Shown: one piece after another, positions 35,081-43,045 of the stretch
Numbering within the stretch: the first letter of the stretch is position 1
Layout: every line of letters begins with the position of its first letter
Assembly: GCF_001687325.1 (NCBI RefSeq)
Contig: NZ_LZRD01000003.1
Coordinates: forward strand, 1-64,000
Length of the DNA: 64,000 bases
Direction of reading: 5' to 3'
Source of the DNA: Streptomyces sp. PTY087I2
GTDB taxonomy: Bacteria > Actinomycetota > Actinomycetes > Streptomycetales > Streptomycetaceae
Notes under the pieces: model-generated
What the model saw: only the letters and a program-made list of their open reading frames with translations
Told to the model about the DNA's origin: nothing
Database searches by the model: none
Program-made: the position numbers and the translations under genes

Positions 35081-35256
35081 GGTCGGGGAGGTCCTTTCGG
35101 GCACGGTCGGGGGTCGCGTTCGCGGAGGGGCCGGTGGGGCGCTGTCGGCAGTCCCGGTCGGGGAGGCGGCCGGAGGGGCCGGTGCGGCTCGGTCGGCGGT
35201 CCCGTTCGAGGAGGCGGCAGAGGGGGCCGGTTCAGCGGTCCCGTTCCAGGAGGCGG
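35081..35256. repeat. Degenerate copies of the allantoinase 3' end
   Basis: The final bases of allB (reverse complement of 35232-35256: GCCGCCTCCTGGAACGGGAC then CGCTGA) recur as variants ending near 35195-35215 and 35140-35165, separated by CCGGCCCC-rich spacers. Each keeps the GCCGCCTCC-N-CGNNCGGGAC pattern. I read this as slipped duplication of the gene's end into the gap before alc, after which copies drifted. Confidence 0.55.
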
Positions 35257-36575
35257 CCGGTGGGCTCGGCGAGGACGCCGTCGGAGGCGATGCGGACGCC
35301 GCGCAGCCAGCTGGAGCGGACCACGCCGTGCAGGGTCTTCCCGGCGTAGGCGGTGACCTGGTTGCGGTGGAAGAGCTCGGCGGGGTCGACGGTGAAGGTC
35401 GCTTCGGGGGCGAGGACCGCGAAGTCGGCGTCGCGGCCGGCCTCGATGGCGCCCTTCTTGCTGAGGCCCGCGAGCTCGGCGGGGGCGGCGGACATCCAGC
35501 GGGCCACGTCGTCGAGGGAGTGGCCGCGACGGCGGGCCTCGGTCCAGATGGCGGGCAGGCCGAGCTGGAGGGAGGAGATGCCGCCCCAGGCGGAGGCGAA
35601 GTCCGGGGTCTTGAGGTCCGTGGTGCACGGGGAGTGGTCGCTGACGATGCAGTCGATGGTGCCGTCGGCGAGCCCGACCCACAGGGCGTCCTGGTTGGCG
35701 GCCTCGCGGATCGGCGGGCAGCACTTGAACTCGGTGGCCCCGTCGGGGACTTCCTCGGCGGTGAGGGTGAGGAAGTGCGGGCAGGACTCGACGGTGACGC
35801 GGACGCCCTCACGCTTCGCTGCGGCGATCAGCGGCAGGGCGTCGCTGGAGGAGAGGTGCAGGACGTGGACGCGGGCGTTCAGCCGCTTGGCGTGGGCGAT
35901 GAGCCCTTCGATCGCGGTGTTCTCGGCGTCGCGCGGGCGGGAGGCCAGGAAGTCGGCGTAGGCGGGGCCGGGGCGCTGCGGGGCGTCGGCCAGGTGGTGC
36001 GGGTCCTCGGCGTGGACGATGAGCAGTCCGCCGAATCCGGCGATCTCCGCCATGGAGCGGGCCAGTTGCTCCTGGTCCAGCTCCGGGAACTCCTCGACCC
36101 CGGAGGGCGACAGGAAGCACTTGAAACCGAAGACCCCGGCCTCGTACAGCGGGCGCAGATCCTTGACGTTGGAGGGGATCGCCCCGCCCCAGAAGCCCGT
36201 GTCCACATGCGCCTTGTGGGCGGCGACCTGCTGCTTGGTCCGCAGATGGTCGACGTTGGTGGTCGGCGGGAGGGAGTTGAGCGGCATGTCCAGGAGCGTG
36301 GTGATGCCGCCGGCGGCGGCCGCGCGGGTGGCGGTCCAGAAGCCCTCCCACTCGGTGCGGCCGGGGTCGTTCACATGGACGTGGGTGTCGACCAGGCCGG
36401 GCAGCAGGACGTCGTCGCCGAAGTCCTCCAGGCGGGCGCCCGCGGGCACATCGGCGTCGTACGGCAGGACCGCGTCGATCGTGCCGCCCGCGACGGCGAC
36501 CGCCGCCGGGCGGGTGCCCTCGGGGGTCACGACGCGCGTCGAGCGCAGTACCAGGTTCACGTCCGATCCGGACAC
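35232..36575 (-). CDS. allB: Allantoinase
   Basis: 447 residues from a GTG preceded by GAAGGAG. Cyclic amidohydrolase fold: metal-binding '[10 protein letters not shown]' (about residues 62-71), carbamylated Lys in 'GFKCFLSP', His ligands in 'IVHAEDPH' and 'HVLHLSS', catalytic Asp in 'SDHSPCT'. It opens the hydantoin ring of allantoin to allantoate. Its product is the substrate of the downstream allantoicase. A 17-bp dyad shared with the aceB and urate-operon promoters lies 37-53 bases upstream of the start. Confidence 0.96.
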   Translation of the reverse strand: MSGSDVNLVLRSTRVVTPEGTRPAAVAVAGGTIDAVLPYDADVPAGARLEDFGDDVLLPGLVDTHVHVNDPGRTEWEGFWTATRAAAAGGITTLLDMPLNSLPPTTNVDHLRTKQQVAAHKAHVDTGFWGGAIPSNVKDLRPLYEAGVFGFKCFLSPSGVEEFPELDQEQLARSMAEIAGFGGLLIVHAEDPHHLADAPQRPGPAYADFLASRPRDAENTAIEGLIAHAKRLNARVHVLHLSSSDALPLIAAAKREGVRVTVESCPHFLTLTAEEVPDGATEFKCCPPIREAANQDALWVGLADGTIDCIVSDHSPCTTDLKTPDFASAWGGISSLQLGLPAIWTEARRRGHSLDDVARWMSAAPAELAGLSKKGAIEAGRDADFAVLAPEATFTVDPAELFHRNQVTAYAGKTLHGVVRSSWLRGVRIASDGVLAEPTGRLLERDR

Positions 36576-36611
36576 CCGTGCTCCTTCACTCCAGGATGAT
36601 CACAACAGGAA

Positions 36612-36628
36612 TTCAACGAACTGTTGAA
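36612..36628. promoter_or_regulatory. AllR-type operator 1 (allB-allR intergenic)
   Basis: TTCAAC-GAACT-GTTGAA is a perfect 6-bp-arm dyad with 5-bp spacer. It lies 37-53 bases upstream of the allantoinase GTG and in the divergent gap to the IclR-type regulator. The same pattern recurs at 42874 and 57153. The rest of the 350-bp gap (36629-36925) shows no gene; an A/T-rich patch at 36728-36770 with TAGCAT may hold the regulator's own promoter. Confidence 0.72.
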
Positions 36629-36925
36629 GCTTCGATGGAGTCTTCACTCGGGAAACGCCCTCGTCAAGACCTACCTTCCGGCACGGAGGGCCGACGGGCC
36701 AGCCCTGTCGCCCCTACTGGAGATTTCCACAAAGTAAAAGTCCGATTTCGAACTGCGGAACGTAGCATGGGCCAGGAGGGGCGGCGCCGAGCCGTCCGCA
36801 CCGACCGGCGGCACCCGGACAAAACAGCCCCTGACCGGCACGGACGCCGACCGGGGAGCTGTGGGCCGTTCCGGAACCGCCCGGTAGGCTGCTGCCTTGC
36901 CTTCCGCTTCGAAAGGACCGTTGAC

Positions 36926-37729
36926 GTGCCGCCGTCCCACGCCAGCACAGCCGACTCCAAGCCCTCCGGTTCCAGCGGTGGGGTGCAGTCCCTTGAGCGC
37001 GCCTTCGATCTGCTGGAGCGGATGGCCGACGCCGGGGGCGAGGTCGGGCTGAGCGAGCTGTCCGCGAGCAGCGGTCTGCCCCTGCCGACCATCCACCGGC
37101 TGATGCGCACCCTGGTCGTCTGCGGTTACGTACGCCAGCAGCCCAACCGCCGGTACGCGCTGGGCCCCCGGCTGATCCGGCTCGGCGAGTCCGCGTCCCG
37201 GCTGCTGGGCACCTGGGCGAGGCCCTACCTCAGCCGGCTGGTCGAGGAGACCGGTGAGACGGCGAACATGGCGCTGCTGGACGGGGACGAGATCGTGTAC
37301 GTCGCCCAGGTGCCGTCCAAGCACTCGATGCGGATGTTCACCGAGGTCGGCCGGCGCGTGCTGCCCCACTCCACCGGCGTGGGCAAGGCGCTCCTCGCGC
37401 ACACCCCCGCCGACGAGGTCCGGGCGCTCCTGGCCCGTACGGGCATGCCCGCCGCCACCGAGAAGACGATCACCACGCCGGAGGGGTTCCTCGACGCCCT
37501 GGAGCAGGTGCGCCGCGCCGGATACGCGGTGGACGACAACGAGCAGGAGATCGGGGTGCGGTGCCTCGCGGTCTCCGTACCGAACTCCCCCACCTCGGCC
37601 GCGATCTCCATCTCGGGCCCGGCGGGCCGGGTGACCGAGGCGGCCACGGAACGGATCGTGCCGATCCTCCAGCAGGTCGCGGGCGAGCTGTCTGAGGCGC
37701 TGGCGAGCAGCGGGACGAACGGGGCCTGA
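36926..37729 (+). CDS. allR: IclR-family regulator of allantoin metabolism (AllR-like)
   Basis: 267 residues from GTG 36926, which has GAAAGGA eight bases upstream; the frame is open further 5' but without a better start. The winged HTH (about residues 17-80) contains 'VGLSELSASSGLPLPTIHRL', and the effector domain (about 95-260) contains 'ALLDGDEIVYVAQVPSKHSM' and 'GVRCLAVSVPNSPTSAAISI'. It is divergent from allB. In Streptomyces coelicolor an IclR-type AllR represses allantoin-pathway genes and malate synthase; gene context and shared operators here fit the same job. Confidence 0.92.
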   Translation: MPPSHASTADSKPSGSSGGVQSLERAFDLLERMADAGGEVGLSELSASSGLPLPTIHRLMRTLVVCGYVRQQPNRRYALGPRLIRLGESASRLLGTWARPYLSRLVEETGETANMALLDGDEIVYVAQVPSKHSMRMFTEVGRRVLPHSTGVGKALLAHTPADEVRALLARTGMPAATEKTITTPEGFLDALEQVRRAGYAVDDNEQEIGVRCLAVSVPNSPTSAAISISGPAGRVTEAATERIVPILQQVAGELSEALASSGTNGA

Positions 37730-37756
37730 CACCCTGGCGGCTGACACTCCGGCGTT

Positions 37757-38437
37757 TCAGACCCCGGCCGGGGCCGTCAGCCGGCCGTCGTCCATCGTCA
37801 CCGTGCGGTCCGCCCGGTCCAGGTGCGCCAGGTCGTGCGTGACCAGCACCGTGGCGGTGGCGCGCTCCCGGGTCAGGGCGACCAGCAGGTCGAGCACGGC
37901 CGCGCCGCGTTCGTGGTCGAGCGCGCTGGTCGGCTCGTCGACGAGCAGGACCGCCGGTTCGTTCATCAGGGCCCGGGCGATGTTGACGCGCTGGCGCTGA
38001 CCGCCCGAGAGCTGGTGCGGCCGCCGGTCGGCACGGTCGGCGAGCCCGACGGCGTCGAGCAGTTCCAGCGCCCGGCGCCGGGCACCACGGGCGGATCCCC
38101 CGGACAGGTGGCGCATGGCCTGGAGCTGTTCGGCGGCGGTCAGCGAGGGCAGCAGGCTGGGCTGCTGGAAGACGATGCCGATGCGGTCCCGGCGCAGGAC
38201 CGCCCGCCCCGCGCGGCTCAGCCCGGCGGTCGGCGTCCCGGCCACCACGACCTCGCCGGAGTCCGGGGTTACCAGGGTGGCGGCGGCCGCGAGCAGGCTC
38301 GACTTGCCCGAGCCGGACGGCCCGACGACGGCGGTCAGCGCGCCCGGAGGGACGTCCAGCGAGACCCGGTCCAGGGCGGTGAGCCGCCCCTCGCCGTCCG
38401 GGTAGGTGAGGGTGACATCGGTCAGGGTGAGCGTCAT
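37757..38437 (-). CDS. MacB/LolD-type ABC exporter ATPase
   Basis: 226 residues. Walker A 'GPSGSGKSSLL', signature 'LSGGQRQR', Walker B 'VLLVDEPTSALDHE', switch His in 'LVTHDLAHL'. The length and sequence match ATPases that pair with FtsX-like permeases. It overlaps the permease gene by four bases. The pair is divergent from a two-component system that is the likely regulator. Confidence 0.93.
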   Translation of the reverse strand: MTLTLTDVTLTYPDGEGRLTALDRVSLDVPPGALTAVVGPSGSGKSSLLAAAATLVTPDSGEVVVAGTPTAGLSRAGRAVLRRDRIGIVFQQPSLLPSLTAAEQLQAMRHLSGGSARGARRRALELLDAVGLADRADRRPHQLSGGQRQRVNIARALMNEPAVLLVDEPTSALDHERGAAVLDLLVALTRERATATVLVTHDLAHLDRADRTVTMDDGRLTAPAGV

Positions 38438-39513
38438 CGGGCACTCCCGAGTGCGGTGAGCGGGTCGACGGCGGTGATCCGCCGGACGGACAGGGCGGCC
38501 CCGAGCGCGCCGAGGGCGATCATCACGGCGGCCGGGACGAGGACGGTCGCCGGGTCCAGGACGAACGGCACGGCTCCCCCGCCGATCAGGGCCCCGGCCC
38601 CGGCGGCGAGGGCGGCGCCCAGTCCCGTACCGAGGACGAGCAGCACCACGGCCTGCCCCAGCGCGTCGCGCAGGAGGTACGGGGTCGACGCGCCGAGCGC
38701 CTTCAGTACGGCGACGTCGCCGCTGCGCTGGATCGTCCAGACGGTGAAGAACGCCCCGATGACGAGCGCGGAGATGGCGAAGAGGAAGCCGCGCATCAGT
38801 TGCAGCGAGCCGTTCTCCGCCCGGTAGGAGCCGATCGCGGTGAGGGAGTCGTCGAGGGTGAGCGTGCTGGTGCCCGCCGCCTCGTCCCCCGCCGCGAGGT
38901 CCACACCGCCGGTGGTGGTCAGGGCGATCACGGTCGCCTGTTCGGCGGGCCCGGCGCCGTCGTGGCCGATCTCCTGCCAGTCGTCGAGGCTGGTCCAGAC
39001 GACGGGGGTGTGACTGTACGAGGCGTCGGTGGCGACGGCGGCGACCTCGCGTTCGGCCCGGCCGAGCGCGATCCGGTCACCGGGGGCGGCCCCCAGTTCC
39101 TCGGCCGCCTGCTCGGAGAGCACGATGCGTCCGGGGCCGATCCCGTCCGGCCCGAGCGTGCCGTCCGGTTCGACGCCGAAGGCCGACACGGCGGCGCTCC
39201 GCTCACCTGCGGTGGCGTTCAGGGTGCGGATGCCGACCGGCTGCGCGGCCGCGACCCCGGGCCGTCCGGCCCAGGCCCGCCAGGCGTCCTCCCGGACGGT
39301 CGATTCTGCGAACGACTCGGACTGCCCGTCCGGGGGCGCGGCGAAGGCCAGATGGTCGGCGTCGAGCCCGGTGACGGCCGAGGTGTTCTCCCGGGCCAGC
39401 CCGGCGGTGAGACCGGACAACAGGCCCACGAGCAGCGTGATCAGTACGACGACCGAACCCATGAGCGCGAACCGGCCCTTGGCGAAGCGAAGGTCTCTCC
39501 ATGCGACGAACAT
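38434..39513 (-). CDS. FtsX-like ABC permease
   Basis: 359 residues. One N-terminal membrane helix (about residues 15-37), a ~190-residue external domain, then three C-terminal helices (about 240-350) including 'AVLKALGASTPYLLRDALGQ', the FtsX/MacB signature loop. With its ATPase it would work as a mechanotransmission exporter or remove lipophilic or peptide toxins. Single-FtsX-domain form, so it should homodimerise. Confidence 0.92.
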   Translation of the reverse strand: MFVAWRDLRFAKGRFALMGSVVVLITLLVGLLSGLTAGLARENTSAVTGLDADHLAFAAPPDGQSESFAESTVREDAWRAWAGRPGVAAAQPVGIRTLNATAGERSAAVSAFGVEPDGTLGPDGIGPGRIVLSEQAAEELGAAPGDRIALGRAEREVAAVATDASYSHTPVVWTSLDDWQEIGHDGAGPAEQATVIALTTTGGVDLAAGDEAAGTSTLTLDDSLTAIGSYRAENGSLQLMRGFLFAISALVIGAFFTVWTIQRSGDVAVLKALGASTPYLLRDALGQAVVLLVLGTGLGAALAAGAGALIGGGAVPFVLDPATVLVPAAVMIALGALGAALSVRRITAVDPLTALGSAR

Positions 39514-39623
39514 GGCCCCAGCGTCGTCCGGCGCGGACGGGAAAACATCGCGCGGCGGACGGGCCAGGGATCAACCTTTCGATTGACCGGGCCCCAGGAC
39601 CCCGCGGCTACGCTGGACGGACC

Positions 39624-40934
39624 ATGGATTCGCGATCGCACACCCACGTCACAGCCGCCCTGCGGCTCTGTCTGCACGCGCTGCTGGCGGGGCTGCTGGC
39701 CCTGGTGATGGTGCGCGCGGTGGGCGAGGAAGCGCCGGACACGGCGGCGGTCGTGTCGGTGACGCTGCTGATGGCGGCGCTGTACGCGGCGGGGGCGGCG
39801 CGCTCCTCCTCCGTACGGCCGGGAGAGTCCTCGTCCGTGCCGCCAGGAGACGCCGTACGGCCGGGAGAGTCCTCCTCGGCGCGGCCGGGGAACGCCGTAC
39901 GGCCGGGAACGCGGGCCGGGGCGTGGTGGCTGGGCGGGTTGTGGGTGCTGTGGGCGGTGCTGCTGGTGCTGTCTCCGGACGCCCTGTGGATCGCGTTCCC
40001 GCTCTACTTCCTCCAGCTCCACTTCCTGCCGATGCGCTGGGCCCTGCCCGCCGTCGCGGTCACCGCGGCCGCCGCGATCGCCGGCTTCGTCGGGCACGGG
40101 CAGGAGATCGGGCCCGGCGCGTTCATCGGGCCGCTGATCGGCGCGGCGGTCGCCGTCGCCACGGTCCTCGGGTACGACGCCCTCTTCCGGGAGAGCGAAC
40201 GGCGCCGCGAGCTGATCGTGGAGCTGGTCGCCACCCGGGCGGAACTCGCCGAGGCGGAACGTACCGCCGGGACGCTCGCCGAGCGCGAGCGCCTGGCCCG
40301 GGAGATCCACGACACGCTGGCCCAGGGGCTGTCCAGCATCCAGCTGCTGCTGCGCGCCGCCGAACGCTCGCTGCCCGAGAACGCCCCGGCCGCCCCGCAC
40401 GTCCGGGCCGCCCGCGAGGCGGCGCAGGCCAATCTGGCGGAGGCCCGCTCCTTCGTACGGGCGCTGACCCCGCCGGACCTGGAGCACGGGTCGCTGGCCG
40501 CCGCGCTGGAACGGCTCTGCGCGCGGACGACCGCACCGGAGCTGACCGTACGGTTCGCGGTCAGCGGCACCCCGGTGGAGCTGCCGACCCCGTACGAGGT
40601 GGCGCTGTTGCGGACCGCCCAGTCGGCGCTGGCCAACACCGTGCGCCACGCGGAGGCCCGTCGGGCGGAGATCACCCTGAGCTTCATGGACACCTCGGTG
40701 GCGCTGGACGTCGTGGACGACGGGCGGGGCTTCGACCCGTCGGGAGCTCCGGCCCACGAGCGGGGCGGGCGCGGAGATGACGGCCGCGGCGACGGCGGCT
40801 TCGGGCTGCCGGCGATGCGGGCGCGCGCCGGATCGCTCGGCGGCGTGCTGAGCGTGGAGTCGGCGCCCGGCCAGGGCACGGCGGTGGCCCTCACGCTGCC
40901 GCTGCCCGTCGCGGAAGCGGAGCGTGCGGCATGA
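39624..40934 (+). CDS. Sensor histidine kinase (HisKA_3 type), partner of ABC exporter
   Basis: 436 residues. Six hydrophobic segments lie in the first ~190 residues, interrupted at about residues 60-95 by a Ser/Pro/Gly linker built from three imperfect copies of a VRPGESSS-like unit (DNA 39811-39906, CCGTACGGCCGGGA repeated). A coiled coil precedes the phospho-acceptor His in 'AREIHDTLAQGLSS', and the ATPase domain ends with 'GGFGLPAMRARAGSLGG'. It overlaps the regulator gene by four bases. Divergent from the FtsX/ATPase exporter genes by 110 bp. Confidence 0.93.
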   Translation: MDSRSHTHVTAALRLCLHALLAGLLALVMVRAVGEEAPDTAAVVSVTLLMAALYAAGAARSSSVRPGESSSVPPGDAVRPGESSSARPGNAVRPGTRAGAWWLGGLWVLWAVLLVLSPDALWIAFPLYFLQLHFLPMRWALPAVAVTAAAAIAGFVGHGQEIGPGAFIGPLIGAAVAVATVLGYDALFRESERRRELIVELVATRAELAEAERTAGTLAERERLAREIHDTLAQGLSSIQLLLRAAERSLPENAPAAPHVRAAREAAQANLAEARSFVRALTPPDLEHGSLAAALERLCARTTAPELTVRFAVSGTPVELPTPYEVALLRTAQSALANTVRHAEARRAEITLSFMDTSVALDVVDDGRGFDPSGAPAHERGGRGDDGRGDGGFGLPAMRARAGSLGGVLSVESAPGQGTAVALTLPLPVAEAERAA

Positions 40935-41584
40935 CCGGGGGCGAGGGCCCGGGCGGGGAAGCGATCCGGCTACTGCTCGCGGACGACCATCCGGTGGTCC
41001 GGGCGGGGCTGCGTGCGGTCCTGGACACCGAGCCGGGTTTCCGGGTCGCCGGTGAGGCCGCCACCGCGGAGGAGGCCGTGGCCCTGGCGGCGGGAGGCGG
41101 CTTCGACGTGGTCCTGATGGACCTCCAGTTCGGTGCGGGGATGCACGGGGCGGAGGCCACGGCGACGATCACCGCCGCGCCGGACGGCCCCCGGGTCCTG
41201 ATCCTCACCACGTACGACTCCGACGCGGACATCCTGGCGGCGGTCGAGGCCGGGGCGAGCGGCTATCTGCTGAAGGACGCGCCGCCGCAGGAGCTGGCGG
41301 CCGCGGTGCGCACGGCAGCGGCGGGCCGCTCGGCGCTGGCGCCCTCGGTGGCGCACCGGCTGATGGACCGGATGCGCACCCCGGCCGAGGCGCTGACGCG
41401 GCGGGAGCTGGAGGTGCTGCAACTGCTCGGGGAGGGGTTGTCGAACCTGCGGATCAGCAAGCGGCTGTTCCTGAGCCAGGCCACGGTGAAGTCCCATCTG
41501 GTGCACATCTACGCCAAGCTGGGCGTCGACTCCCGTACGGCGGCGGTCGCGGCGGCCACGGCCCGCAGGCTCATCCGCCGCTGA
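40931..41584 (+). CDS. NarL/LuxR-type response regulator
   Basis: 217 residues. Receiver: acidic 'LLADDHPVV', phospho-acceptor Asp in 'VVLMDLQFG', Thr in 'ILTTYD', Lys in 'LLKDAPP'. LuxR HTH at about 150-210 ('LTRRELEVLQLLGEGLSNLR' region, then 'ATVKSHLVHIYAKLGV'). Start overlaps the kinase stop by four bases. It probably acts on the divergent exporter promoter; an ATCAAC/GATTGA-like dyad at 39570-39587 in that gap is a possible site. Confidence 0.94.
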   Translation: MTGGEGPGGEAIRLLLADDHPVVRAGLRAVLDTEPGFRVAGEAATAEEAVALAAGGGFDVVLMDLQFGAGMHGAEATATITAAPDGPRVLILTTYDSDADILAAVEAGASGYLLKDAPPQELAAAVRTAAAGRSALAPSVAHRLMDRMRTPAEALTRRELEVLQLLGEGLSNLRISKRLFLSQATVKSHLVHIYAKLGVDSRTAAVAAATARRLIRR

Positions 41585-41614
41585 CGCGACACGCCCGGGC
41601 ACCGCACGGGGCGT

Positions 41615-41929
41615 TCACCCGCGCGGGGGCTCTCCGAAGAGGTCGACCGCGTTGCGCACCTCGCGCAGGGCCGCAGCCACCGCGCTCACCGAGCCGATCG
41701 CCCCCGCGATCAGCAGCAGGGACCGGCGCATGCGGGGGATCTCGGGGACACCGCTGACGGCCATGGCGTCCAGGGCAGCGAGCTCGTCCTCGGCGATCGG
41801 CCGGTCGGGGAAGTCGATCCGGAGCCCGGCCAGCTCCCGGCGCAGCCGCGAGACGGCCATCCGCAGCTCGGCCACCCTCGGGTCCTCGCCGCTGCCGGTC
41901 AGCCGCTTCTGTCCCACGCTTCGCAACAC
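41615..41929 (-). CDS. Small conserved actinobacterial protein (DUF5955-like)
   Basis: 104 residues from a GTG at 41929, chosen because GGGGGAG precedes it by five bases; a TTG at 41989 would add 20 residues without a ribosome site. It starts 'LRSVGQKRLTGSGEDPRVAE' after the initiator and has a helical N-terminal part, a moderately hydrophobic segment ('RRSLLLIAGAIGSVSAVAAAL') and ends 'VRNAVDLFGEPPR'. I recall this as a streptomycete family of unknown function. Convergent with the response regulator gene. Confidence 0.7.
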   Translation of the reverse strand: MLRSVGQKRLTGSGEDPRVAELRMAVSRLRRELAGLRIDFPDRPIAEDELAALDAMAVSGVPEIPRMRRSLLLIAGAIGSVSAVAAALREVRNAVDLFGEPPRG

Positions 41930-42119
41930 AGCACTCCCCCTCGCACGTCCTTGTGCCGGTGTCTCCCCCGCATCCGGGGTGGTGGCCAAGTCCCCGGGCT
42001 CGCCCGCAAGTTAACGCCATAACAGGCAGTGCGCGCCAGCCCACGGAAAGAAATCGGGGTTACCCCTGAGGGTGACATGCGTGTCGCGTGTGCGAAGGAC
42101 TCAGTGGTATCCAGACCTC

Positions 42120-42749
42120 ATGGTTGAGGACATGGCGACGGACAGGCCGGGCAGGGCGAAGAACCCCGAGGTCGCGGGGGTGCTGCTGGCCGCCGGAGGG
42201 GGCCGACGGCTCGGCGGCCGCCCGAAGGCGCTGTTGGAGCACCGGGGCCGCCCGCTGATCGAGCACGCGGTGCGCTCCCTGCGCAACGGCGGCTGCGGCC
42301 CGCTGCACGTGGTGCTGGGCGCGGCGGCCGACGAGGTGCGGGCCCGGGCGGATCTCACGGGGTGCGCGGTGAGCGTGAACCCGGGCTGGGAGGAGGGCAT
42401 GGGCTCCTCGCTCCGGCTGGGTCTGGCGGCCCTGAGCGCGACGGACGCGGACGCGGCGCTGGTCCTCCTGGTCGATCAGCCGGGGATCGGTGCGGAGGCG
42501 GTGGCGCGGGTGCGGTTCGCGTACCGCTCGCGCATGAGCCTGGTGGCGGCCTCGTACGGCGGGGAGCGGAGCCATCCGGTGCTGTTCGGGGCGGACCGGT
42601 GGGCGGACATCGCGGCGGCGGCCGTCGGCGACCAGGGGGCGCGGAGCTATCTGCGGGAGCACCGCGATGCGATCACGCTCGTGGAGTGTTCGGATGTGGC
42701 CGAGGCGTACGACATCGACACCTCGCAGGACCTCAAGCATCTGGAATGA
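42120..42749 (+). CDS. MobA/MocA-like nucleotidyltransferase
   Basis: 209 residues from ATG 42120; an ATG at 42132 with GAGG just ahead is an alternative. The nucleotide-binding motif is 'LLAAGGGRRLGGRPKALLEH' (about residues 20-40), with metal-binding Asp in 'LLVDQPGI' and the 'HPVLFGADRW' segment typical of molybdenum cofactor cytidylyl/guanylyltransferases. Such enzymes load nucleotide onto molybdopterin for xanthine dehydrogenase-type enzymes, which fits the purine-degradation genes on both sides. No xanthine dehydrogenase gene is in the window, so the link is inference. Confidence 0.85.
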   Translation: MVEDMATDRPGRAKNPEVAGVLLAAGGGRRLGGRPKALLEHRGRPLIEHAVRSLRNGGCGPLHVVLGAAADEVRARADLTGCAVSVNPGWEEGMGSSLRLGLAALSATDADAALVLLVDQPGIGAEAVARVRFAYRSRMSLVAASYGGERSHPVLFGADRWADIAAAAVGDQGARSYLREHRDAITLVECSDVAEAYDIDTSQDLKHLE

Positions 42750-42873
42750 CCGGAAAGCACCTGGAGCGGCCGCCCCCGGCGCGTGGCCCGCCGTCCGCCC
42801 GTCAACAGTCCGTGGCCGCGCTGGCACGCTGCGCCGTCGGCGGCCCGTTTCTGTCGACCCGGAGAATCTCGAC

Positions 42874-42914
42874 ATCAACAAACCATTGAACTTCCACTAT
42901 GAGGAAACTACTAT
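42874..42914 (+). promoter_or_regulatory. aceB promoter with AllR-type operator 2
   Basis: ATCAAC-AAACC-ATTGAA (42874-42890) is the same 17-bp dyad type as at 36612 and 57153. Its right arm overlaps a -35 TTGAAC (42886-42891), and TACTAT (42909-42914) follows at exactly 17 bases. Transcription would start near 42921, leaving a ~125-base leader before the ATG at 43046. A repressor on this dyad would block the -35. Confidence 0.72.
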
Positions 42915-43045
42915 CCACTGGTCAGAAGCCCTCTGAACCTCAGACGGCACCCACGGCCGTATCTCGGAGCCATGGCACGCCGTGCCCGTCTCAGGCGACC
43001 CGGCGGCCGTCGAGACGCCGCCGCCCGCTGAAGGAGTGACAGCTC

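Noticed and set aside
36629..36925. Upstream extension of the AllR-like protein to 36578
   Set aside because: The frame is open, but the residues are Arg-rich and unlike IclR proteins, while GTG 36926 has a well-spaced GAAAGGA.
39570..39587. ATCAAC-N5-GATTGA dyad resembling the AllR operator
   Set aside because: Arms are imperfect, the effective spacing differs by one base, and it lies between an ABC exporter and an unrelated two-component system; better explained as a possible site for the adjacent LuxR-type regulator.
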